Origin: CAJAUT01 sp043809365
GTDB lineage: Bacteria; Patescibacteriota; Microgenomatia; UBA1400; UBA12108
Direction: 5' to 3'
Assembly (NCBI GenBank): GCA_043809365.1
Contig: JAZDDW010000049.1
Location: 1-30,904 of the forward strand
Length of the DNA stretch: 30,904 bases
Shown here: piece after piece, positions 14,735 through 21,812 of the stretch
Layout of the letters: each line of letters starts with the position of its first letter
Position numbering within the stretch: the stretch's first letter is position 1
The notes under the pieces: model-generated
Told to the model about the DNA's origin: nothing
Database searches by the model: none
Seen by the model: only the letters and a program-made list of their open reading frames with translations
Made by a program: the position numbers and the translations under genes

Positions 14735-15757
14735 TTATTTTTCTGACAATGTGTAGTAGGTAGCGGGGCCACCAGAGTGGCGAGTAAGTAGCCCTAGATT
14801 TATCATGTAAGTAAAGTCGGCGGAACGAGTAGAGTTGCCACGTTTGACTAGTTTAGAGTACTCCAAATCATTGATTTCAGGATGAGTCTCTAGATAAGTG
14901 AGGATTTGGCGATGATGTTTTTTGAGAGAATGAGATGAGTTGGTATTGATATTTAAGAGATTATTGACTCGTATTAGTTCATCGATAATACCATCGGTGA
15001 AATAAATGAGCCAGTTTGTGAAATCTAGTTGAGGTACTATTTCGTAGTAGTCGCCACGCTCACCCACGAAAGCGAAGTATTTAGTGATATTTTGATTGTA
15101 GTAGTTTTCGAAACTAAATAACTTGAAAGTGTTAATGCCTAGTTTGGCAAGTAAGACTTTGGTGAGAAGTCTAGTAGTGCGTCCGTTGCCATCCATGAAA
15201 GGATGGATGAGGATGAATTGTTTGTGAAATATGCCTGCTAGGACAAGTGGATCGAGACGAGAAATATTGGCTTTAATAAAATCGATGAGATTGTTTAGCA
15301 GTGGAGCAACATCCACAACGTCTGGGGCAAGATATGCTGGTTGGCGAGTCTTAATATCATTGACTACGACGGGGAAACTACGGAGTTTACCTGATTGGTG
15401 AGGAGGGAGAAGTTTATGAGTAACTCCGTGATGGATTTTGAGAATGAGATCTATGTTGAGTGGTAGATCTAAGTGTTCATCCAACCAGACAAGAGTATTG
15501 TTGTAGTTAAGTACTTCTTGTTCGGAATCTCGAATATGCGTGGGATGATTCTTGAGAATTTTTTTTACTTCGGTCAAGGGGAGAGGATTGCCTTCGATAC
15601 TAGTGCTGGCATGGGTTGAGAGTGAACGGGCAGAGCTCAATAATTCCATAAGGATTGGCTGAGGAAAGGCGTGATTATTGAGAGTAGTAATAAATCTGTG
15701 GATACGAGTGATACTACCTAGTAACTCTGGAGTTATTGTATATGATGGTGTAAACAT
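14735..15757 (-). CDS. Fic-family AMP-transferase with winged-helix tail
   Basis: 340 residues. The active-site motif HPFMDGNGRTTR (around residue 185) matches HPFxxGNGRxxR fully. An N-terminal STSIEGN (E55) is the class II inhibitory motif (S/T)xxxE(G/N) that blocks ATP gamma-phosphate binding, so the enzyme is probably self-inhibited. An N-terminal Fic_N-like helical region precedes it, and the C-terminus (HHRQILTYLETHPEINDLEYSKLVKRGNSTRSADFTYMINLGLL) looks like a winged helix. Fic proteins AMPylate Ser/Thr/Tyr of target proteins; the target here is unknown. Start ATG 15757 lies 7 nt after TATAAA. Composition is more AT-rich than its neighbours, so recent transfer is possible. Confidence 0.92.
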   Translation of the reverse strand: MFTPSYTITPELLGSITRIHRFITTLNNHAFPQPILMELLSSARSLSTHASTSIEGNPLPLTEVKKILKNHPTHIRDSEQEVLNYNNTLVWLDEHLDLPLNIDLILKIHHGVTHKLLPPHQSGKLRSFPVVVNDIKTRQPAYLAPDVVDVAPLLNNLIDFIKANISRLDPLVLAGIFHKQFILIHPFMDGNGRTTRLLTKVLLAKLGINTFKLFSFENYYNQNITKYFAFVGERGDYYEIVPQLDFTNWLIYFTDGIIDELIRVNNLLNINTNSSHSLKKHHRQILTYLETHPEINDLEYSKLVKRGNSTRSADFTYMINLGLLTRHSGGPATYYTLSEK

Positions 15758-15764
15758 AAGACGA

Positions 15765-15770
15765 TTTATA
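15765..15770 (-). promoter_or_regulatory. -10 box (TATAAA) for fic
   Basis: Minus-strand TATAAA with 7 nt to ATG 15757. Confidence 0.5.
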
Positions 15771-15800
15771 GATGATTATTAGACGATTGTCAAGGGGAGG

Positions 15801-15887
15801 TCGGAAATTCCAACAAGGACTCTCCTTTCTCCTGCCGGCGAGCCCTTCTCGACTTGCAGTCGGGAATTCCTTCGAAGGAGAGTCCTT
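15801..15887. repeat. Structured inverted-repeat element in the fic/M20 spacer
   Basis: Perfect 13-bp arms AAGGACTCTCCTT (15815-15827) and AAGGAGAGTCCTT (15875-15887) enclose a 47-nt centre that can itself fold (CTGC/GCAG and CGAG-CCCTT-CTCG). Two near-identical 11-mers, TCGGAAATTCC (15801) and TCGGGAATTCC (15860), lie 59 nt apart. It occupies most of the 189-bp gap between divergent genes. It could be a small non-autonomous mobile element, a terminator pair or a structured RNA; its arms differ from those of the palindrome in the PBP and reductase genes. Confidence 0.6.
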
Positions 15888-15907
15888 TGGGTGCACACCT
15901 GGTTTGA

Positions 15908-15936
15908 TTGCTCAATATGAGGGTAGGGTGTACAAT
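15908..15936 (+). promoter_or_regulatory. Promoter for the M20 peptidase gene
   Basis: TTGCTC (15908-15913), 17-bp spacer, TACAAT (15931-15936), then 10 nt to the GTG at 15947. The spacing gives a leaderless message. Confidence 0.55.
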
Positions 15937-15946
15937 TCCAGACAGC

Positions 15947-17170
15947 GTGGCGACACAATCTACAAATTCTATCATTGCTAGGGCGGTCAAAACCTCATTT
16001 GATGAGGAAGTTGCGTTTGTTTCCGCTCTGGTTAAAGCAAAAAGCTCCAATCCATATACTCCTCAAGATACTCCTCTACGAGAATCCGTAGAGGGAGAGA
16101 TGCCCACATTGATTTTTGAAAAATTAAAAACTATTGGACTCTCCCCTAGATATTTGGGAGCCAGCAAAGAACGACCCAATGTGATTGCCGAGTGGGGAGA
16201 AAAGAGGGGGAGAATGGGGCTCATGCTCAATGGACACATGGATACCATACCTCCAGAGGGGAGAGATGTGATTTCTCCATATTCGGGAGTAGTGAGGAAT
16301 GGAAAATTATATGGATTAGGCTCACTCGATATGAAAGCCAGCTTAGCCGCCTATATCTACGGCGTTAAAGCACTGATGAGCGCCAAGATCAGATTACGAG
16401 GTAAACTGACGCTCGCATTTGTGGTGGATGAAGAGTCGGGAGCATGTAGCCCGTATGGAACTCAATACTTACTGGAACAGGGTTGTGTACCCAAAGCTTG
16501 TTTTATTGGTGAGCACGGAAGTAATTATATAAGGACAGGACAGAGAGGAAGTTATCGATTTAAAATCGTGACAAAGGGAGAAGCGGTGCATACGGGAGTA
16601 TCGGCCTGGGAACGGGGGGAAGCGGGCCATAATGCGGTTGTAGATATGGCCAAGGTGATTGAGGCTTTACAGGGAGTTGAGATACCATATAAGCAATCGC
16701 GAATGTTTGAAGGAAGAAAGCCCGTATTTACCTTTCCGACAAAAATTTCGGGAGGGACTGGGCTCAACGTGGTGCCGGCTAGTTGTGAAGCATATGGAGA
16801 CGTACGGTTGCTTCCAGGGAATTCGGATTCACAAGTAAAAATGTTGATGGTAGAGCGACTGCAAAAATTAGGAATTCCGTATGAAGTCCAAGATCTAATG
16901 TTTGTACCAGCGGTGGAGATTGATCCACATGATCCTTTGGTTTTGTCGTTACAAAAAGCAGCAAAGGCTGTTTTTGGTTGTGTGCCAGAAACTCGAGCTT
17001 CTGGACCGGGAACTGATGGGTGGATGACAGTAAAGCGAGATATTCCGACAATCATGGGATATGGACCGGACGGAGGAGGAGAGCACGGAAAGGGTGAATG
17101 GGTAGATTTACCATCTTTGCAAAAAATTACCGAGGTGTATGCTAGGTTTATTGCAGATTATTTAGGATAG
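15947..17170 (+). CDS. M20-family metallopeptidase (ArgE/DapE/CPG2-like)
   Basis: 407 residues from GTG 15947; the frame is open upstream, but that ATG (15908) lies within the promoter. MLNGHMDTIPPEG (first metal His and catalytic Asp), GLGSLDMKAS (bridging Asp), VVDEESGA (general-base Glu), IGEHGSNYI and the C-terminal His in GGGEHGKGEW supply the di-zinc site; a dimerisation domain starts around GQRGSYRFKIVTKGEAVHTG. Relatives hydrolyse N-acyl amino acids or small peptides. No arginine or lysine biosynthesis genes are near, so peptide or N-acyl amino acid scavenging is more likely than a biosynthetic role (inference). The 185-residue gene follows after 3 nt. Confidence 0.9.
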   Translation: MATQSTNSIIARAVKTSFDEEVAFVSALVKAKSSNPYTPQDTPLRESVEGEMPTLIFEKLKTIGLSPRYLGASKERPNVIAEWGEKRGRMGLMLNGHMDTIPPEGRDVISPYSGVVRNGKLYGLGSLDMKASLAAYIYGVKALMSAKIRLRGKLTLAFVVDEESGACSPYGTQYLLEQGCVPKACFIGEHGSNYIRTGQRGSYRFKIVTKGEAVHTGVSAWERGEAGHNAVVDMAKVIEALQGVEIPYKQSRMFEGRKPVFTFPTKISGGTGLNVVPASCEAYGDVRLLPGNSDSQVKMLMVERLQKLGIPYEVQDLMFVPAVEIDPHDPLVLSLQKAAKAVFGCVPETRASGPGTDGWMTVKRDIPTIMGYGPDGGGEHGKGEWVDLPSLQKITEVYARFIADYLG

Positions 17171-17173
17171 GGC

Positions 17174-17731
17174 ATGAAAAATTGGATGGTGTTGATTTTG
17201 GTGGTGGTTGGAGTGGGGGTCGGGATGGTATCGCTCTATATGGCGTCTATCTCTGGAGTAATGACCAAAATGGGACTCGTGGGGGGAGATCTACGCCAGT
17301 CTATTGATGTTAATGAAATGACGAGGCAACTGAGGAGCATGGAAGAACAGCCAAATTGCGGGGTCGTTGCGGTGAGTAAAAACATTCCTTATTACTTGAG
17401 TTTGCGGGGAGAGGGCAGAGTGAGTTTGGCGGGAGAGTTGGGGCGAGAAAGAATTAGCTGTGGAATCAAATATGTTCAGAGCGGTAATATCGAGAGGGGG
17501 GTCTATACTTTAGTAAAAGGGTTGTATTATTTAAAAAATCAATATAGTGAATTGCGAAAGATGGTGGAGGTAGAGAAAACAAAGTGCAACTTACTTTCGG
17601 ATTCGAAATATGAAAGTTGGGTAGAGGGGTATCTTCTCTCTACCGTAGGGCAAGCACGTCAAGTGGTGTTAGAAGTTTATAAACAGGTGGAAAGAGAAAG
17701 GGCACGAGTAGAGGAATTGTGTACTGATTAG
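17174..17731 (+). CDS. Membrane-anchored protein of unknown function
   Basis: 185 residues. An N-terminal hydrophobic segment (about 4-28) suggests an anchor with the rest outside. The body is mostly helical (YVQSGNIERGVYTLVKGLYYLKNQYSELRKMVEVEKTKCNLL) and resembles a TPR-like or coiled helical pair, with three cysteines (PNCG, ISCG, KCNLL). No family recognised. It follows the M20 gene by 3 nt and is likely co-transcribed with it. It ends just before the riboswitch promoter. Confidence 0.7.
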   Translation: MKNWMVLILVVVGVGVGMVSLYMASISGVMTKMGLVGGDLRQSIDVNEMTRQLRSMEEQPNCGVVAVSKNIPYYLSLRGEGRVSLAGELGRERISCGIKYVQSGNIERGVYTLVKGLYYLKNQYSELRKMVEVEKTKCNLLSDSKYESWVEGYLLSTVGQARQVVLEVYKQVERERARVEELCTD

Positions 17732-17734
17732 ATG

Positions 17735-17743
17735 TGGTAAACT
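17735..17743 (+). promoter_or_regulatory. Extended -10 (TGG-TAAACT) for the riboswitch transcript
   Basis: TGG followed by TAAACT (17738-17743), with a weak TTGTGT 15 bp upstream (17717-17722). It would start RNA around 17750, about 25 nt before the aptamer stem. Moderate match only. Confidence 0.4.
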
Positions 17744-17773
17744 GGATGGGTAGGCAGGTTTAATAACTAAATA

Positions 17774-17883
17774 CGATTTGGGAGTGTAAGGAAGCTGGTG
17801 TAATTCCAGCGCTGTGCCGCAACGGTAAAGGTCTTCTCCGCTAAAGCTACGGACGACCAAGCCCGGAACTTCCTCTCAAATCG
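17774..17883 (+). promoter_or_regulatory. Cobalamin (B12) riboswitch aptamer
   Basis: The closing stem CGATTTGGGAG (17774-17784) pairs with CTCTCAAATCG (17873-17883), and GGAAG (17790-17794) pairs with CTTCC (17869-17873, sharing its last base with the closing stem). Between them lie the core blocks GCTGGTGTAATTCCAGC, GCTGTGCCGCAACGGTAA and AAGCCCGGAAC, which match the cobalamin riboswitch consensus (GGUGxAAxxCC, CCGCxACxGUAA, GCCxGGxxAC). It sits 28 nt upstream of the ATG of an unrecognised gene. By family knowledge, ligand binding usually lowers expression. Adenosyl- versus methyl-cobalamin preference cannot be read with confidence. Confidence 0.95.
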
Positions 17884-17893
17884 CCTTATTGCG

Positions 17894-17914
17894 CATCCTC
17901 CGAGCGAGAGGATG
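17894..17914 (+). promoter_or_regulatory. Expression-platform hairpin covering the start codon
   Basis: CATCCTC (17894-17900) pairs perfectly with GAGGATG (17908-17914) over a 7-nt loop. The right arm contains the purine-rich site and the ATG at 17912. A U-run is absent, so control looks translational rather than by termination. Confidence 0.65.
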
Positions 17915-19204
17915 AAGGAGTGTTTTGTGAGTGGTGCAAAAGAAGAGATATTTGATTTTGCGGCTCAGCTATATGTGTCTGGGGAATCGAGGCGACAAAT
18001 CACCAGTATTCGCCAGATATATGATGATTTATGGAGTGTTTGGGCTGAATACGACTTACAACCTTCTCCGATTAGATTGTTTCTCAAGAGTGGGAGTTTA
18101 AAAGATAATCAAGGGAACGACCTAGTTGAACAAGCAAAAGCTGCAGGAATAATTCGGCGTGGGAGAGTTGAGTACGATCGAGTGGAAGCCGAATTGTTGG
18201 GCGTTGAGCGGTTAAGAGAGCTATTGTTATCTGAAGAAGGTCGAGATGGGGTGATATATATTAGTCCACCCGGAAGTGTGGGTGAAGGATTTGGGGAAAA
18301 AGACGAACATAGGTTGAGTTTTACGTATTTGTATCACGTAGGAAATAATGGACGAATACACTTTGTGGCTGTACCAGAATTAGAAATACCCATTGCACAA
18401 CATCTGGATAAGGTGAACAAGGGTGTTAATAGGGGGAGAACAGAAAAGATAGTTGGGGTGCCTTTGGAATCACCTGATGATAAGGGATTGGTGGCGTATC
18501 CATTTGTAGCTGGAAGCGGAGAGGCGCTTGACATAGTGGCCAGAGAGTTGGGTTATGAAGGAATGCTTGATTTATGGACTAAGGCTTTGGAGTCAAAAAA
18601 AATGAGGGGGAGAGTGGGCAATCTGATTAAACGTGTTGGAGTGAGGATATGGGAAGCAATTAATAACAACGATGCAAATACTTTACGATCAGCTAGTGAT
18701 GTGTTTCGTAATATGGCAGCATTGTTAGTTGGTCCAGGCTTAGATGATGTTGATGATCTGTATAGCTATTTTGATTCGAACGTCAAGGCTTTGGCAGAGA
18801 GTAGACAAATTGACTCGCTGGGAGGGACAACTCATTGGGCGTATGCAGAGGTTAACCCCTACTTAGCTGATTTATATATGCGTATGTTAGCTAACCCATA
18901 TGCAATGGATAGGGTGCAGGGGGGATCTTGTCCTGGGGATAGGGGGTTGGGTTTTGGAATGGATTTGTGGAATACGCAAAAAGAAATGATGCCATTGAAT
19001 AACGTGATGTTGGACGTACTGGGAGACGATAGATATGGTTTGGTTGGTGAAAAAGAGGAAAGTACAAGTGAATTACATGATGGGGAGTCGGCCTGTTACC
19101 CGTGCCCGTTGTGCGGTGGTGAAGTCAAAAGGCGAGGAAGTGAACTAGTTTGCCAAAAGAATCCCCAAGACCATCATATTAAATATCAGACCCAGGCTGA
19201 TTAA
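17912..19204 (+). CDS. Unrecognised soluble protein under cobalamin-riboswitch control, C-terminal Zn-ribbon-like motif
   Basis: 430 residues from ATG 17912, or 425 from GTG 17927, which has AAGGAG (17915-17920) 6 nt upstream. I cannot place it in a family. No signal peptide or membrane span is seen, so it is not an obvious corrinoid transporter. Visible parts: a helical N-terminal third (IYDDLWSVWAEYDLQPSPIRLFLKSGSL), a central beta-rich part with VIYISPPGSVGEGFGEKDEHRLSFTYLYHV, a helical part, and a C-terminal CPLCGGEVKRRGSELVC (C398, C401, C414) that resembles the Zn-ribbon tails of the reductases encoded next. The preceding riboswitch and the following nrdR-nrdJ operon suggest a job in B12-dependent nucleotide reduction or its bypass; this is inference. 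Confidence 0.85.
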   Translation: MKECFVSGAKEEIFDFAAQLYVSGESRRQITSIRQIYDDLWSVWAEYDLQPSPIRLFLKSGSLKDNQGNDLVEQAKAAGIIRRGRVEYDRVEAELLGVERLRELLLSEEGRDGVIYISPPGSVGEGFGEKDEHRLSFTYLYHVGNNGRIHFVAVPELEIPIAQHLDKVNKGVNRGRTEKIVGVPLESPDDKGLVAYPFVAGSGEALDIVARELGYEGMLDLWTKALESKKMRGRVGNLIKRVGVRIWEAINNNDANTLRSASDVFRNMAALLVGPGLDDVDDLYSYFDSNVKALAESRQIDSLGGTTHWAYAEVNPYLADLYMRMLANPYAMDRVQGGSCPGDRGLGFGMDLWNTQKEMMPLNNVMLDVLGDDRYGLVGEKEESTSELHDGESACYPCPLCGGEVKRRGSELVCQKNPQDHHIKYQTQAD

Positions 19205-19238
19205 TATTATTGGTCACGTTTGATATGGTCATTGCTAG

Positions 19239-19268
19239 TTGACAGTCACTGTGGGTAGGGGTTACGGT
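19239..19268 (+). promoter_or_regulatory. Promoter of the nrdR-nrdJ operon
   Basis: A perfect -35 TTGACA (19239-19244) with a poor -10 candidate TACGGT (19263-19268) after 18 bp. A weak -10 is common in regulated promoters. The start would fall near 19275, leaving a leader of about 45 nt and a Shine-Dalgarno AAGGAG (19305-19310) 10 nt before nrdR. Confidence 0.5.
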
Positions 19269-19293
19269 AGATGAGGCCCACTATATGTAGGGT
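19246..19293 (+). promoter_or_regulatory. Tandem NrdR-box-like operator
   Basis: Box 2, CCACTATATGTAGGGT (19278-19293), matches the NrdR box ACACWATATWTWGTGT at 13 of 16 positions. Box 1, TCACTGTGGGTAGGGG (19246-19261), matches at 9 of 16 and resembles box 2. The starts are 32 bp apart, i.e. three helical turns, as in known NrdR box pairs. Box 1 lies between -35 and -10, and box 2 just after the expected start, suiting repression by the first gene product. Confidence 0.6.
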
Positions 19294-19320
19294 CTTTTGT
19301 TTTGAAGGAGTAAACAAGAT

Positions 19321-19779
19321 ATGCAATGCCCGTATTGTCATTTTGACAACACTAATGTACTCGAGTCACGCATAACCGATGAGGGTGGGACGATGAGGAG
19401 AAGGCGAGAGTGTCCCAAGTGTGGGAAGAGATTTACAACTTATGAGCGCACCGAGGGGGTAGACATCAAGGTAATCAAGAAATCGGGCAAGATTGAAGAC
19501 TTTGACAGAGAAAAACTTAAGAGAGGAATTATGAAAGCCACCTGGAAACGACCCGTATCAATGGAACAAATCGAGGAAATGGTGGATGAGGTTGAGCGGA
19601 TACTGCGGCGGAAGACCAGCACCGAAGTGCGGAGTTGGGAGATAGGAAACTTGGTGATCAATCGACTAAAAAAGATTGATCCGCTAGCATATTTACTTTT
19701 TGCCTCGGTGTATCGTGAGTTTGAATCACTGGCTGATTTCCAGGAAGAAATCAAAAAATTGCAGGAGAGTTCGGCGTGA
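19321..19779 (+). CDS. nrdR: Transcriptional repressor NrdR
   Basis: 152 residues, the normal length. A Zn ribbon with C3, C6, C31 and C34 (MQCPYC...RRRRECPKCGKRFTTYER) is followed by an ATP-cone (about 47-137: VIKKSGKIEDFDREKLKRGIMKA...INRLKKIDPLAYLLFASVYREF). NrdR senses ATP/dATP through the cone and represses ribonucleotide reductase genes. Here it is the first gene of the reductase operon, with candidate boxes in its own promoter, so autoregulation is likely. A Shine-Dalgarno is present. Its stop overlaps the GTG start of the first reductase. Confidence 0.97.
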   Translation: MQCPYCHFDNTNVLESRITDEGGTMRRRRECPKCGKRFTTYERTEGVDIKVIKKSGKIEDFDREKLKRGIMKATWKRPVSMEQIEEMVDEVERILRRKTSTEVRSWEIGNLVINRLKKIDPLAYLLFASVYREFESLADFQEEIKKLQESSA

Positions 19780-21809
19780 AGATAACCAAACTCAACAAAA
19801 ATGCCGCGGCCATTATGGTGAATCGGTATTCGCTCCGAGATGAGTCGGGGCATCCGGTTGAGTCTCCGGCGGAGATTTTGATGCGGACTAGTCGGGTGGT
19901 AGCTGAAGCCGAGAATAACTACCGTAGTGGGGGTGAGACGGCGATGGAGATCCGCGAAAAGTTCTTTGAGATGTTGTACGAAATGAGGTTTGTCCCGAAC
20001 GGGAGAACGATGGCGAATGCGGGAACCAAGTATGGGCAGTTGGCGAACTGTTTTGTGCTACCTGTTGAGGATGACCTGGGAAAAGGAGCGGATTCAATTT
20101 TTTCGGTTTTACGGAAGGCGATTCTGACCCTCCAAACCGGAGGGGGGGTGGGGTTTTCGTTTGGACGAATCAGACCACGCGATGCAGAGATCTCGACTAC
20201 CAAGGGTAAAGCGACGGGAGCAGTCTCATTTATTAAGGTGTATGACACGGCTTTTTGGGTGATTGGGCAGGGGGGAGGGAGAAGGTCTGCCGCGATGGCT
20301 GTGTTGCCAGTTTGGCATCCGGATATCTATGACTTTATCAAGTGTAAGGCAGAGGAGGGCCAGATTACCAATTTTAACATCTCGGTGGGGATTACTGATG
20401 AGTTTATGAAGGCAGTAAAGAAAGACGATGATTTTGCCCTGCGTCACCCAGAAAACGGTGAACTGTACCGGATGGTGCCGGCCAGAGCATTATTTACCGA
20501 GATAGTTAAGTATGCCCATAAAAATGGAGAACCGGGGGTACTATTTCTGGACGCTGCCAATAGAGACAATCCTGTACCTAATTTGTATAAATTAGAAGCT
20601 ACCAATCCTTGTGGGGAGCAATTTCTTGGGAGCTACGAAAACTGCTGTTTGGGAAGTATTAATCTGAGGGAGCATGTGAAAAAAATCTCAAATCCTAAAT
20701 TCTCAAATGCTCAAATGGGGAGCAAATATGAAATTGATTGGGAGAAGTTGGCGGAAACAGTGAGGTTGGCGACGCGATTTTTGGATAATGTGGTGGACGC
20801 CAACAAATATGTTTCGGCGGTACCGGAACTCGAGGAGGCAGCCCACCGAGTGCGACGGATTGGACTCTCGGTGATGGGGCTTTCCGACATGATGTATTTG
20901 GTGGGAGTGCGTTATGGAGGGAATAGGGGACAAGAATTGGCTAGTCAAATCATGGAGTTTATCCGGTATCACAGTATGGCGAGCTCAATTGAACTGGCAA
21001 AAGTGCGGGGGGCGTTCCCGGGGATTATCGGGAGTATTTATGATCCGCAGAATATCTTGTGGAGTGTGCCCAAGCCACTAGTGAGACACGGCACGAATTT
21101 TGGCAGACCCGCAGTAGATTGGAAAAGGCTACTTAGTGATTTGAAGAAATACGGGATACGAAATGGGGCTCAACTGACGGTGGCACCCACCGGATCAATT
21201 GCAACTATTTCGGGGTTAGAGGGGTATGGGTGTGAGCCGGTATTTGCTTTGTCTTATATCCGCCACACGCGAGAAGGAGCAGAGAAGGAGGGAAGGGAAT
21301 GGAGAGAGATGTATTATGAAAGTGAGCTGTTTGAAAAAGAGCTGAAAAAGCTGGGAATAGGAGCAAGTCAACGCAAAATAATATATGAGCGAGTGAGAGA
21401 AAATGATGGTAGCTGTCAAGAAATTGCGGAGGTACCAAAAGCGGTTAAAGAGGTTTTTGTAGTTTCTGCAGATTTGAGCATGGAAGAACACGTCCGGATG
21501 CAGGCAGCGATGCAGAGGTGGGTGGATAACTCGATCAGTAAAACAATTAATTTTCCCGCGAGCGCGACGGTACATGACGTCTCCCGCGCGTACCGGCTTG
21601 GGTGGGAATTGGGGCTAAAAGGCATGACAGTATATGTTGAGGGATCCCGCGCACAGGTGGTCCTGGAGAAGAAGTCGGCGCCGTTTGAGACGAAGAGCGA
21701 TGCGCAAGTGACGCCTCAAGAGTTGTGTCCCGAGTGCGGGACGCCGATGAGGAAAGAGGAGGGGTGTTCCACGTGTCCTTCGTGCGCATATTCGAAATGT
21801 GATAAATAA
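19776..21809 (+). CDS. nrdJ: Class II (adenosylcobalamin-dependent) ribonucleotide reductase, paralogue 1
   Basis: 677 residues starting at GTG 19776, with AGGAG (19763-19767) 8 nt upstream; the start overlaps the nrdR stop (GTGA). No ATP-cone. First redox Cys in LANCFVLP (C92), thiyl/finger-loop motif NPCGE (C279) with the partner Cys in ENCCLGSINL, phosphate loop TVAPTGSIATISG, and the distinctive LEGYGCEPVFALSYIRH variant seen in one class II subgroup. The tail CPECGTPMRKEEGCSTCPSC is a Zn-ribbon-like redox or dimer tail. It reduces ribonucleotides to deoxyribonucleotides using a B12-derived radical. A repeat-encoded insertion follows GSINLREHV. Confidence 0.95.
   Translation: MKITKLNKNAAAIMVNRYSLRDESGHPVESPAEILMRTSRVVAEAENNYRSGGETAMEIREKFFEMLYEMRFVPNGRTMANAGTKYGQLANCFVLPVEDDLGKGADSIFSVLRKAILTLQTGGGVGFSFGRIRPRDAEISTTKGKATGAVSFIKVYDTAFWVIGQGGGRRSAAMAVLPVWHPDIYDFIKCKAEEGQITNFNISVGITDEFMKAVKKDDDFALRHPENGELYRMVPARALFTEIVKYAHKNGEPGVLFLDAANRDNPVPNLYKLEATNPCGEQFLGSYENCCLGSINLREHVKKISNPKFSNAQMGSKYEIDWEKLAETVRLATRFLDNVVDANKYVSAVPELEEAAHRVRRIGLSVMGLSDMMYLVGVRYGGNRGQELASQIMEFIRYHSMASSIELAKVRGAFPGIIGSIYDPQNILWSVPKPLVRHGTNFGRPAVDWKRLLSDLKKYGIRNGAQLTVAPTGSIATISGLEGYGCEPVFALSYIRHTREGAEKEGREWREMYYESELFEKELKKLGIGASQRKIIYERVRENDGSCQEIAEVPKAVKEVFVVSADLSMEEHVRMQAAMQRWVDNSISKTINFPASATVHDVSRAYRLGWELGLKGMTVYVEGSRAQVVLEKKSAPFETKSDAQVTPQELCPECGTPMRKEEGCSTCPSCAYSKCDK
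20686..20716 (+). repeat. 7/8-nt tandem repeat, CAAATYCT family, in-frame in reductase 1
   Basis: TCTCAAAT, CCTAAAT, TCTCAAAT, GCTCAAAT. It encodes ISNPKFSNAQM in the loop between GSINL and the IDWEKLAETVR helix, the same loop that carries insertions in reductases 2 and 3. Confidence 0.85.
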
Positions 21810-21812
21810 CCT

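Noticed and set aside
19275..19300. Possible rho-independent terminator after the riboswitch-controlled gene
   Set aside because: The stem is only about 5 bp with a mismatch and the T-run is interrupted; the same bases fit an NrdR box much better. A dual role cannot be excluded.
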